DNA of 64,000 bases from Sanderia malayensis (taxonomy: Eukaryota > Cnidaria > Scyphozoa > Semaeostomeae > Pelagiidae). Under the pieces are notes generated by a model that had not been told where the DNA came from, searched no databases, and saw nothing but the letters and a program-made list of their open reading frames with translations. Each line of letters starts with the position of its first letter. Position 1 is the first letter of the stretch. The translations under genes were made by a program, and so were the position numbers. Below are positions 45,815 to 57,436 of the stretch, piece by piece. Location: NCBI GenBank assembly GCA_013076295.1, contig RQOL01000915.1:620001-684000 (forward strand). Direction: 5' to 3'.

Positions 45815-46651
45815 CGTACTTACTAAAACGCGGAACAACCCAAAACAACCCAAAATGTTTAAACTTAAACAGTAGATCAGATATTTAGGGGTAAAACCCC
45901 CCCGAACCTCAGCAGTTGCTTTTAAGTATCTCTTAAAGAATAATTAATAAGAAGAGTTAATTAAATAAAAGCGCGAACTGATAAATCTTTTTGTTTTCAT
46001 TGCTATGCGAATTCACACCTTGTTAACTTCGAAGGGACTGCCCGCTTCCATTGCTTCTGTCAGATGCTCTTTGAATTGTCGATGATCTTTAGCATGCACC
46101 AAAACCTCCCATCTATGAAACTAGTTTAGCTTAGCCTAACCAACCCCTTGATTCTAAAAACTAACCCTGACCCTAACCCCTCCTAAGTCCAACATTACAA
46201 AATAAACCAAACCCACCCCAAAAACTAACTCTGAACCAAACCCTACCACCCCAAACATCGAACAAAAAACACACTTTGTGAGCCTTGGTCAGCGGTCATT
46301 AACAAATCCACTTCTTTCTTGATAAGGATTAGCGTGGTTACTCTCAGAAGTCAACAAGGTGTAAATTCGCATAGGATAGGAATGGAATACAAGATCTAAT
46401 CAGTTCGCGCTTGAACACAATGCTCTTGTCATGCAACAAAATAACGGAAGACCTTTTGTGATCAGAAGTCCCACGACGAAAGAAAAATTTAAAAGATACT
46501 TGAAAGAACATGCCGAGACTTGGGTTTTTTTTGCCCCTATATATCTGATCTACTGTTTAAGTTAAAAAATTTTGGGTCGTTTTGGGTGGTTATGAGGTGG
46601 TTTTGTGTCTCTGTGACTAGTTTTGGGTCATTCCGCGTTTTAGTAAGTACG
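45815..46651. mobile_element. 837-bp Mutator-like MITE with 10-bp target duplication
   Basis: Inverted ends start CGTACTTACTAAAACGCGG (21 bp perfect). The direct repeat ATTTACAATT lies on both sides (45805-45814 and 46652-46661). Internal inverted blocks (GAATTCACACCTTGTTAAC near 46010 and GTCAACAAGGTGTAAATTC near 46350) extend the fold. Target duplications of 9-11 bp are typical of Mutator-like elements. No ORF. Confidence 0.85.
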
Positions 46652-46661
46652 ATTTACAATT

Positions 46662-47571
46662 AGGAAGCCGGTTCCATTGATTTTCAGTGAAACCGGCCAT
46701 GCACATGGGGCCACTGCAATTAAAAGAATCCACGTGAGAAATTAGTCTTTTCACAAGTTTATAGCAAAACGTTGAATTTGAATGCTATTCTTGTGTCTGT
46801 ACTAATTATTGTCCACTAAATGCGAGCAATTTAAAATTAAGGAACTATTAAGGAACTTTTAGAACTACAAAGTTGTCAAAAGAAGTCTCAAAATAAGGAA
46901 CTAGGTTCCTTATAAAAAACGTGTATTGCTCAACCAGAACTTTGAAAATAAAAATTGACAAAAACAGGAAATCAACTCGGCACGCATTGTAATTGGTTGC
47001 ACTTGCACTGGACACATATTTCCTGACGTAGTGAGCTTTTGCTTATCTGTCCATTCAAAATGTCCATAAAGTCTTTCTTTCCACTGAATTTCAATGCAAA
47101 AGGAACTACCAAGCCTTCCTTACCGCCTAAATTCACAGTTTTTCCACGTATCACCACCACACATAAGTTTTGTTCTCCCACACGGAGAAAGTAGAAGAAT
47201 GATGCCATCACACAAGTGAATAACACTTGGGCCTGTTTATATAATCATTATCCCACTTAGGCGGAAAACCTGGGCTGACTCAAATACTCTGACTGCTAAT
47301 TAAAACATAGAATTCTCACTTTGCGTTACATGTGAGTTTTGTCTCTTCCCATCTTGAAGGGATGATTGCACCTCATATCGGCTGGGTGAGATATCCCACA
47401 TTGCAAAGATCAATAATGTAAACAAGCTCTTAGAAAGGATCTCAAACAAAAGTGCCAAAATGCCTGCTACAAGAGGAAGTATGAAAACAAGAAAGAAAGA
47501 AAATCACGTAGAGTGGCCCCTTTAAGTAAAGGTTAACATAACATCAAATCACCAAACGTGGAACAAATTGC
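46662..47571. other. Intergenic upstream of the ATPase-PHD gene
   Basis: A minus-strand frame of 84 codons (46972-47226) has no recognisable motif. No promoter element could be placed with confidence. Confidence 0.4.
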
Positions 47572-50500
47572 ATGGAACAAGACAAGATTTGTGTCATGGT
47601 AAGTAATATAAATTAAAGATAAATATTGTTCTTTTATCAGTCAAACTCGTTATTTCAGGGTCTCTTATTCATTATTCTTTATTATTTTCAGGACAACAAT
47701 GATCAATTAAACGTTACGTACATAAATGTGAAAAGACGCAACACATATTCAATCGTGGAAAACAAAACGTTTTACAAAAGAACAACCAAACACGAAGAAA
47801 ATGAGGAAGGACCTGCTCTTCTATTTGCCGAATGCGTGTTGAGCATAAAAGGTTATCTTGTCGACGATCAACAAGAGGGGCAAAACAAAAGAATAAAAAA
47901 TCACTGGGTCTTCTCGTGTACAGGAATTTCCAATCAGCTTGCTCTTGTGACCAAGTAAGTTGTCTCTCTCTACGTTCTTTTTATGCATTCAAATGATATT
48001 CTTTCGCAAACATTTTATTTAAACTAAATAGTATATACGGGCGGGCTTCGCATGACATTGCGGGCGCATGTCAGCGATCGCAGCATTTTATAATGTTGAT
48101 TAGACAGGGGCTGGGGCGGATCCAGGAAAAAAATTGAGGGGTGCTCCAGAAATTTTTGGGGCGTAATTTTTTTGAACCACGCCCGTTTTTAGTGGAACCT
48201 CGCCAACAAAGAACGATTAAAATGCTTCGTTTTACTGTAAAATCAATATGAAAATAATGTCATTAAGAATGTAAAAAAATTTCACAAAAATTCTCTAGCA
48301 AAACAAACTGCTGGAAAGAAAACAAACAAGTTTATATGATAATAAATTGATAACTCAGGGTTTACTCAGAATGTTCTGTGACTAAAATGTTAAGACGTTT
48401 AATTCCTCTTGGGTGTTTGTTAGCAAATCGGTCAATAATAGTTTGTGGTTTAAGTCAATTTCTCACATGCAACATTGAAAGCTCATTCAGCCTATTCTCA
48501 ACCATGGATAGGATCAACAGACTTGCACACACTCATTATTTAACTGAGGGTTAACATGCCTATTGAACAGCATCTCATATATGACTCAAAAAGAGCTATC
48601 AACAATTGGATAGTAGCATTCATTTAGCCTGCCAACAACACTAATGAATGATGAAAAACTGTAATTATTTGCAACATTTGCAGCTTCTGAAAATACATCT
48701 GGAACTCTATCATTTTTTGAAAATTAACGCAAGCTAATTCTTTGCCTTTTTGATTTTCACATTACAAGATTCCTTGTCTTGATTTTCAAAATAATGCGAA
48801 ACAAAGCGCAGACACGCTTCCTTCAAATTGCATAAAATTTTCTGTTTGTCATGAAGTTTTTCTTGAGTATGCTCCCATGACCTCAATAGGTCCAGTGTAT
48901 TTGAATCTTGATGGTAAGGATCATCCATCTTATTTCGTCAACATGTTGTGGCCATGAGTAAATACGAAAGTACAAATTGTTGTTTTGATCATGAGAAAAC
49001 AATTTTTATTACAACTTAATTTACTTTATTGTTTTCATCCAAAATGACTTCACGGATTTCGCAAAGCCGCCGCAACGGTTACACTTATTTTTTTTAATAA
49101 GCAACTAGACTTTGGTCCAGCCCTGAAAGTTGCTTAAAATTTTGGATATTTTAGCCCTCAAAGTTGCTTAAAAGTTGCTTAAAATTGTTTGTACCTATAA
49201 CAGCCTCTCCTAAGTTCGTGGGTCCAAATCATCAACTGTAACGCCTACAACATAAGACTTAAGAGACAGTAAGTGTAAACATGTTAGTCAAGAACTTCAA
49301 CAGCACAGTGAACATTCCTGCCCAGTTTTGGCATGTTAAAATAAATGACGTTTGGTACTTAGTTGCTAACAGTAATTCAATTGAGCCCTCGAGTTGCTTA
49401 ATGTTAGGGTCAATCCAGCCCTAGTTGCTTATTGAGCGGTTGCTTATTAAATAAAATAAGTGTAATGAAAGATATCACCAGGCAAACCGAAGTTCTCCTC
49501 CCGTGAGGCTCTTGCCACGCAGAAGTATTTTTCGTTCGTCCCGTCGCGATCGCGAACATTATACATTTTTCGTAATCGACAGATCGCATCGTTGTCGAAA
49601 AAGTGATAACATTTGTACGTAACGTTACTGTGACAGTCCTTGGCAGACAGTCATGTGACAGACGTTTCATTTTAGTAGAATGTGCTCTTACTTGATAAAG
49701 TCAAATGAAATAAACTCGAAAAGAAATAATATTCATAAAAATCATGATAGGTCGGGCCAGGAGTAACTCGAACCTCGGGTAACTAAGGCCCATTTGTATC
49801 CCATAGAAAACTTTGCAAGTGTTTTCTAGCGGTCAAAAACTCAATATACCTGCGCAGTGCAGGGTGCATGGTGCAATAGTAATAATAATGATAACGATTA
49901 TAATGATGAGCATGATGACGTTGATAAGGTTTCCATGTTTCGTTGCTTTATAGCTGTTGTTATGTTGTGATATATTCACATTTTGTTGTTATATTTGATG
50001 GATGATAAGAAACACAGACGTTACAATAGCAGAATAGTCTTTCTGCATTTATATGAAATGCTTTAAAATTGTTCAGATTGTGCAACGCTTCTGAAAAGGG
50101 TGAAATTTTGATTACGGTGCAAATGTCAATGTCGTGGCTCCACAGGAATTCGATTACTGCCACCGCAGTTTCCTTGTTTGCAATATGAAAACCTCAGTGA
50201 TTTGCAACGACAGCGTGCCTTTTTCGACAAAATTGCTTACTCGAAAAGCATTTATTTCTGTTCCTATGCTCACCAAACTGCGTTTCATACTTCAAAACAG
50301 TGCCTTTGACTTCGCTTCAATAATTACAGTGAAAATAATGCACATTCGGTAGTTTTAAAAACATGGGTCGTATTTCCGTAGGTCGTATAGTCGTGGGTCA
50401 AGCGTATAGTCCCCGAGTCGTGGGGTCCAGCGATTACAACTACCCATTATAATGGGCATTTCCCATGTATTTAAAACGTCAAAAAGAGCTAAGACTGTGT

Positions 50501-53500
50501 AAATTAGGGAAGCTTGTTTTATGTGTGACGTAAATGCCCAGCCTCCATTTGGATGACACAGTATTACGTCATTTTTGTACCACACTAGCCTATGATCTAA
50601 CACCGACCAATGAAAGTTGCTTGAGCAACTCCTGTGGTCAGTACTCTGCCACTCTTCACGAGACCTTGATCATTTGAGCAACCCTTATACGATGATTTGA
50701 TTGGTCTGCGAACTATTTTTGAAAAAGAGTTGCTCCCGCTCCATTTGAGCAACCCTCATACGATGTTTTGATTGGCCTGCGAACTATTTTTGAAATAAAG
50801 AGTTGCTCCCGCTCAATTTGAGCAACTTTTCCTTCACAACAATGATTGGTCATGTATTTTTCCTCCTAACAAACACCGGGCTAATATGCAGACCAAATTT
50901 GCTGCAATCAGCATGAGATGGATATTTGTCAAGACAAAATCGCAATCTGAACAACTCAAAAAGAAAGTTTACAATAATCCCAATCATACTCAAGATGCTT
51001 ATAATATTAGATAGGACTTTGGGCAAAATGTTCTATACGTATTTTGAGTTTTTTCTTAAAAATTTGAGGGGTGCTCAAGCAACCTCCGCACCCCTCTGGA
51101 TCCGCCAAGAAGTGTTGGTAAATTCAAGATTAGTCATTGCAGTTATTTATTTGAAACAGGACGATTGTGCTCAGTTACGATGCATTCCTTGGTCATGTCC
51201 GCTTTGCACATGCACTGGAAGCAGGATTTGGTGCTGGCTTAGTGGTCAATGGCAGCCTGACAAAAGCTGATCTGTCCGATTATCTGGTATTTCTAAAGGA
51301 AGACCAACTGGCCAACAATGCAAACAAGTTGTTTCGCGTAGCCAACCACACAGGATACATGGGAGACAATTATTGGTTTTTGTCAAAAGAGGTTTGTATT
51401 TATTTTAATGTATCTCATCCTGAGGCGTCTGCAAAGAACAACATTTATACATAACATATATGAACACATTAACAAAAAAGCTAACCATTGCATCACATCC
51501 ACGTTGTTTCCAGATTCAAATACAAGGAGGAGCCTTACTGCCAGCAAATGAAGTAAAGTATTTGACAAAGCCAGGACACCAACTCTCAAACTCGTTCTTG
51601 GCCATTGCGGAAGAGCTTTTTGATAAAAGCATCTGTTTAGAAATTAACGGAAGGTATATATATATAAATCAATAACCAATGACATTAAATTAGCAATGCT
51701 CATCTGACTTACATTTATTGTTAATATCGTCAATATTACGGGGCCGAAATGTTACTGCACAATACTCATCAGCACAACATGTTTAATGAAATAAACTTGA
51801 AATCTTTTCTCACAACTGGTGTATGTAATTATTACTCACAGAATATTGCACTTGAGCAAATCATTCAACCAAAATCAAGCAAATTTGCTTTTGGCAATGT
51901 CCTTCACAATGGCCAGACTGCTCCGATTGTCCATGTGTAGTTCCGAAGAACAGCAAAACGGTTCGTTTGAGTTTAAATTTTATTACAAGTTTTTCGAATT
52001 TCCAATACTTGTCCATAAAGATGGCGAAAGAACACAGGGTGCTGCAATTAAAAACAATATCACAAATAGCCTAGTTTCATTGCATTGTTTCATAAAAATA
52101 TTAAAATTAATATTTATTTTTATCAGGTGAAGCCAATGTCCTTCTTTTGCATGGACCAAAAAACGTGGGGAAGACGCTCACACAGCACGTCGTGCATTTT
52201 GGTCAAGGAGGCTTGGACTTGTGCCACAATTTGCTGCTTTCAGGCGGCAATCAAACAACCTCCGGTACATCAACGTAAGTTACAATGTCATGAGTTCAAA
52301 GTCATAATTATATTAAAAGCTGGGAGTGTAAAAACTACACTAGAAATTGATTCGATAATGTTCCAATTTCAGGATTCAAATAATGGAATGTGCAAAAAAG
52401 TGCAACTTTGTAATGCAGCTAAACGATGTAACAAACTCGAAATTACTAGGAGAAAGTTTGCTGCAAATCCACGAAAAATTGCAACAAGGCTCATTAAAGA
52501 GGGGATTAAACTCCCCTATGGTGATTGGCATCCTAATGTCTGCCAATACGAAAGAACCAACAAGGTAATATAATCAATATTTGAAATTTCTGCCCAGTAG
52601 TGCAATTCATTATCTTTCCAATACTAGTTATGTCACAATCATATATTGTCTTCTTATGGCGCACATTTGATCCCTATACATTTCTCTAACATCTCTGGCT
52701 ATTTCCTGGTGTTTAATGCCAAATCGTTTACTCGTTAGGTTGAAAGGACGGGTGATGCGCGTGGAGTACCACAGATCACACCAAAGCATGGCGGATGAAG
52801 AAAAATTAGTGGAATTGAAAGCAATATGCACCCGCTATAAAGTATGTTGAATAGAAAATAAAGAAACAGAGTTCGAAATATACCATATTGGGGAATTTGG
52901 ACATTTTATTCGGGTTACAGAAGGTATCTTCAAGTTTATGCTACACACTCTAATTATAATACAACAATTTCAGGGATTTCTAACTAGTTGGGTGATCCAC
53001 CATGGTGAACTCTGGCTTGCCATGCACCACCACGTTGTTCCCAATGTGAGCTGCATATTGCAGCAATGCTTGCCACGGAAGCAGAAGAGATGGTGCAATG
53101 GAATGGCTGTTGTCCTGTGCACACACGCATTGGTAATTATGATTATGAAGTCATTGTTACAATTTGTTCAAATAATCCAACAATGTGAAAATGAAAGAAT
53201 TCACATCCCCCTGATATGAAGTATTACAACTTCATGAAACGTTCCAGATATCAACTTCAACGTGTAAAGAACACCCTATTGTATGACATGTGAATTGAAT
53301 ATGGTACATTTTAATTTCAGTACTTGGTAACATTGAAGGAAGATGGCATGTTGGCACACCATCTCCTTAATGTTATTCAGAGCCAAGATGAAGAGTCGAT
53401 GGAGGAGAAGACCCTGGTGGAAAAATTGGAAGAGAATATAATCAGGAAAATCCAAGCTAACGAGACACATGTATGCAATATTGTCACTTGCAAACCAAAA

Positions 53501-56444
53501 TTCATAGTTGGCTTATTTTTGATTAATTTCCCTTTTGTTTACATGTAAGTACATCAATTGCATGTTCTACTTCAGATATTCACTTGGCTCAACTGGCACT
53601 TCAAAGTACAGTGTCTCAGCACAAAGACAAGAGTTTGTGCCATTGCGATCAAATCCGGGATTGTCACCGAAGAATTCACAGACATATCCAGCCATGTAAG
53701 TTAAAGAGCAAGCAAAAAGAAAATTTCATTAGCTGCTGCCTGAAAATGTACAGCATCATTTGCATGCATACTGATCTTGAAAGTAAAATATGATGCCACC
53801 TATTATGTATATCACCGCAAATACATCACAGATGACATGTATTGATATTGATAATGTACAATTTATGTTATTCAGGAGCTACACACATATCTTGAAGACC
53901 AAGTTAAGAATGGTTGGTCTGTTTCAGTTACATTTGCTAAAGACAGTGATGGGTGTACTCCGATTGAGTTATCCCAGCGTGCAAATAATACCACGTCCAC
54001 AAGAGGTAACGATTTTTCTAATTACACAGTCTTATATACATTTAAATGAATCTCAACACAACATTATATTATAATGACATTAATGTTGGTAATACAATTC
54101 TTTTAGCACACAAAATACCCATAAGAGTATTTTCCAAAGATATGGAGAAGTGGCTGGAGTTCGGTAAGCCAACTATGGTTTTATGGAATGCTGTGAGCAC
54201 TTCCTACAACAGTAGCAAGTGCATTATTTTCTTGTTTAATATAAACCTTTTAATGAGCAATGTACCTTTGGTCTTAAATTACGAAAACAATTGCCTCATT
54301 AACTTCTAGGTCTGAATGGTGGTGAAAAACCAGAAGAAAACAGAAAGACGACATTTGAACAGCTATCAGATGAGCAAATGGCACAAATAGAAAAGATTGA
54401 TGACACAATCAAACAAAAGTTTCAAGGTAGTTATCATCATCATCACTCTACAGAATTAGTGTCCAGAATTGAAAGCCCTGTTCTACAATGTTGAAACTAT
54501 TTTTGCAATGTTTATTCTCAGAATTCTGCTCATGTTTATCTTATTCTTTCCAGAAATGAATGAAAACCCAAATGCAACAGCAGATAACGACACAGATAAC
54601 TTGCTGGTAAGCCCTGCTTCTTGCAATAAAGCCCATTTTTCATTGTTCACAAAAATAATCATCATCAAATGGATGAAATTAGAGGGAATTCAGTTTACAT
54701 ATACACAAAGCATAATAGAATATGAATTTTGGAATCACAGGACATAATATCTCCTAAGCGAAGGAAACTGATTGAAAGCATGACACCCCGCAGAAGAAAA
54801 GCTTTTTATGAGGTAAGTCTTTGAAAATGACTATTTAATTGTAAATTGTAAGTCATGTTTTCCACTTTAACAAAAGAATAATGCACAGGAAATTATCTAG
54901 ATATGACTACTAGAGTTATCAATTAATAGTTTTGCACAGTTAATTATGAAATATTTTTTGTGTACACATTTCAGACTAAACATAATCACTGGCATAAAAA
55001 TATACATTCTGCATTGTTCTTTTCGACAGGGACTCCAATATGGGTTGCAGAAGCAATTACACAATAGGGAAGACATTGATGCAGTTGGGGAAATTGATGA
55101 AGAAGATTTCTGCCAGAGTACACCACGGAGGCAGCTTTCATTCCCCAATGAGACCATTGGAGTTTTCCCATGTGGTAAGATAAGATCTAGACTACTTTGT
55201 GTATATGGTCATGAAGGGTGGTGGTGAGAGAGTGTGAACTAAAAAAGATATACATAATGACTCTCACGATCTACTTTTCAATGTTAAAAGACCAAATTCA
55301 TCTAACATTTATTCTCCTCTAGGTCTCACAGCTTGAAAACCTTTGTTGTATGTCTCAAAAACGTTTCCAACTATTATAATTTAGTTTTAAAACATTATTT
55401 TGTTTCAGGAAGCAGTATGTCAAGGGCCAGTGGGTGTCAAGGACAAGTGGAAGATGGTGTGTAATAATGTGTTGTACAGCAAGCAGCAGTTGGCTGAAAG
55501 TATATTACAACTTGTACAAACATGTAGACCAGTAAATACCTGACAATAATAGCGGATTTTATTTCAGTTGTAAATGAATCAACATCTGAAGATGAAGCCA
55601 TTGGTATTGTTCTACCACTGCCAATGGTTACATCAACACCAGCGGATGAATCTGTAAAAAGAAAGAGATCCATATATTGCATTTGCAAACAGGTAAATCA
55701 AAGCAGGCCAAAGGCTTAATTTTTATCGTTTTCCAATTAAGTTACCTAACTGACTTCTTTATTGTAAACCACATTACTCTCCTTCTTAACTTCCAGAAAA
55801 AATCACCAGAAGAAGAAAACGAAATGGTAAAGTGCGAGTCACGAAGAAAGGATGTAAGGAAATTTCACTTGTTCTTCACCAGGTTAAGGATGTTGATCGC
55901 TAAGCGTCTTTTGAGTAAACATGTGGTATGGCGATGGCGACATCAGCTAATTTGAGTGGCCTAAACTTAAATATGGTTGTTGCTGTTGCGTGCTCATTTA
56001 AAGCTCAGCAAATATTGAACAACATCCACAACAGGCAGTAGCAGTAGCAGCACAGCATTATACTTTTGAATTAGTTTTAGACGGGTATGTTCTTTTTCTT
56101 CTTGGATTATCCAGCATTCCACAAATTCGACGAAATTATTATACAGCAAGTTTATATTTTTCAGTGCCCAGGGAAAGGCTACTATCACCTCGGGTGTTTG
56201 AACATGGACACACTGCCAGATTTCAGTCCATGGTGAGCAACGACATACCAATTGCCAAATTATATCTTTTGCATTATAATTCATGCACTACTCTTTCAAG
56301 TAGATTTCATTAGTTTTGAAATTAATGTGTTGAATACTCAAATGTTTATTTTCATTTTTCAGGAGGTGTAGTCATTGCACAAAAGCCTATAGGCCACGCA
56401 AGAAAACAGCGCGAAAAAGCGACAGTCCAGGCTGCCTTAATTGA
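47572..56444 (+). CDS. P-loop ATPase with C-terminal PHD finger, 22 exons, intact by hand splicing
   Basis: Exons: 47572-47598, 47692-47954, 51160-51391, 51514-51653, 51842-51960, 52127-52274, 52373-52564, 52739-52841, 52974-53132, 53321-53470, 53576-53695, 53876-54005, 54107-54163, 54310-54426, 54554-54606, 54741-54812, 55030-55174, 55409-55456, 55568-55692, 55797-55853, 56165-56232, 56363-56444. GT-AG and phases fit throughout; total 2607 bp (868 residues). Residues 1-260 are not recognised. Walker A GPKNVGKT lies at 270-277, FVMQLND at 322-328 is the likely Walker B region, and ILMSANT at 363-369 resembles SF3/DUF927 motif C. Residues about 660-790 are acidic linkers. The PHD finger has eight ligands: C796, C798, C813, C820, H827, C830, C844, C847. 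The first exon (ATG choice) is the least certain. Family not named; role inferred. Confidence 0.75.
48471..48610 (+). pseudogene. hAT transposase C-terminal dimerisation scrap
   Basis: Codons read NIESSFSLFSTMDRINRLA then HTHYLTEG before TAA (48552), continuing weakly afterwards. This is the pattern (ERSFS.M.RI...) of the hATC dimerisation domain. The rest of the transposase is not recognisable. Confidence 0.6.
49079..49465. mobile_element. 387-bp MITE nested in the hAT element
   Basis: Inverted ends start TTACACTTATT and continue TTTAATAAGCAAC, about 26 bp with few mismatches. GTTGCTTAAAA motifs repeat inside. No clear target duplication. Confidence 0.65.
50672..50830 (+). repeat. Tandem duplication of about 75 bp
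   Basis: CATTTGAGCAACCC(T/C)(T/C)ATACGATG...GCGAACTATTTTTGAAA...GAGTTGCTCCCGCTC occurs twice in tandem. Partial third copies of TTTGAGCAAC lie at the edges, in inverted pairing with GTTGCTTGAGCAACTC at 50611. Confidence 0.7.
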
Positions 56445-56479
56445 CAATTTTATCGATTTTACCTTTTTATCATTTAGAT

Positions 56480-56485
56480 ATTAAA
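56480..56485 (+). terminator. Variant polyadenylation signal ATTAAA
   Basis: ATTAAA lies about 36 bp after the stop codon of the ATPase-PHD gene. It is the commonest variant signal; no AATAAA is near. Confidence 0.35.
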
Positions 56486-56752
56486 ATTATACTTTTTAAT
56501 TATTGTTACTGTCTTCTGTTTAATTATTTTTTTCTTCTTCTAATACAACGTATATGTATGTGTATGTGTAAAACTGTGTATGTATGGAAATGTAACAGAC
56601 TAATATATATATGAATTACATAGAGGAACAAATTGCAAATATACCTGTTGTTGTAATCTACTTCAAACAATTCACGTGAAGCATATATCTATTTAGTTAA
56701 TATGGATGCCTTTCAGAAAACTTGCAACATTCTATGCAACTTGAAGCATGTA
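56486..56752. other. Intergenic, AT-rich
   Basis: A TGTATATG-like microsatellite patch (56550-56590) and no gene. Confidence 0.5.
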
Positions 56753-57186
56753 TTCAGCTTGTGTGTTATTATATGAGCAGCCACAGCATATATGGATTTC
56801 GAGGCGTTCGAGGCGTTTGAGGCAGGTACTTCAGCTTGTGTGTTATTATATGAGCAGCCACAGCATATATGGATTTCGAGGTGTTCGAGGCGCTCGAGGC
56901 AGGTACTTCAGCTTGTGTGTTATTATATGAGCAGCCACAGCATATATGGATTTCGAGGCGTTCGAGGCGCTCGAGGCAGGTACTTCAGCTTGTGTGTTAT
57001 TATATGAGCAGCCACAGCATATATGGATTTCGAGGCGTTCGAGGCGCTCGAGGCAGGTACTTCAGCTTGTGTGTTATTATATGAGCAGCCAAAGCATATA
57101 TGGATTTCGAGGCGTTGGAGGCGCTCGAGGCAGGTACTTCAGCTTGTGTGTTATTATATGAGCAGCCACAGCATATATGGATTTTA
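56753..57186 (+). repeat. 77-bp minisatellite, about 5.6 copies
   Basis: Units start CAGCTTGTGTGTTATTATAT and end in GAGGCGTTCGAGGCGCTCGA-type triplication plus GGCAGGTACTT. The period is exactly 77 bp, so reading frame rotates each copy and overlapping open frames appear in all phases. Copies differ by only a few bases. Confidence 0.9.
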
Positions 57187-57436
57187 CCAGGCGAACGTGC
57201 CATAGACACTGTGTATTGTATTGCAAGCAACATACTGTATCTGTGCATGGTTAGCAACACGAATTCCTTGCTGATTGATTTAGTAAACTGTCTTAGGCCA
57301 TACATGTGATTTTGTACTTACAATATAAGTTGCACTTGCGCAGAACGTATTTAGGAACACCATTGTTATGCAAATGAGAAATTTAAATCTGGCCAATAAT
57401 AGGCTACGTTGGTAAAACCTCTGGAAGACCCTGAAT
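57187..57436. other. No gene seen
   Basis: Short unique stretch between the minisatellite and the macrosatellite. Confidence 0.45.

Larger units (their letters stand above)
48105..51106 (+). mobile_element. Degraded hAT element in intron 2 of the ATPase-PHD gene
   Basis: Left end CAGGGGCTGGGGCGGATCC, followed by TTGAGGGGTGCTCC. The right side holds the inverted counterparts GAGGGGTGCTC and CTCTGGATCCGCC. GGCGGATCCAG ends are common in hAT families. A hATC dimerisation scrap lies at 48471-48555. The right terminus is truncated and no 8-bp duplication could be confirmed. A smaller MITE is nested inside. Confidence 0.6.

Noticed and set aside
46160..46185. CCCTAA-like telomeric motif inside the Mutator-like element
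   Set aside because: Only one or two imperfect units; not a telomere repeat array.
46972..47226. 84-codon minus-strand frame upstream of the ATPase-PHD gene
   Set aside because: No recognisable motif or splice context; may be chance.
56748..57309. Overlapping 60-70-codon frames in the 77-bp minisatellite
   Set aside because: Products of a stop-poor tandem repeat in all phases; no start context or homology.
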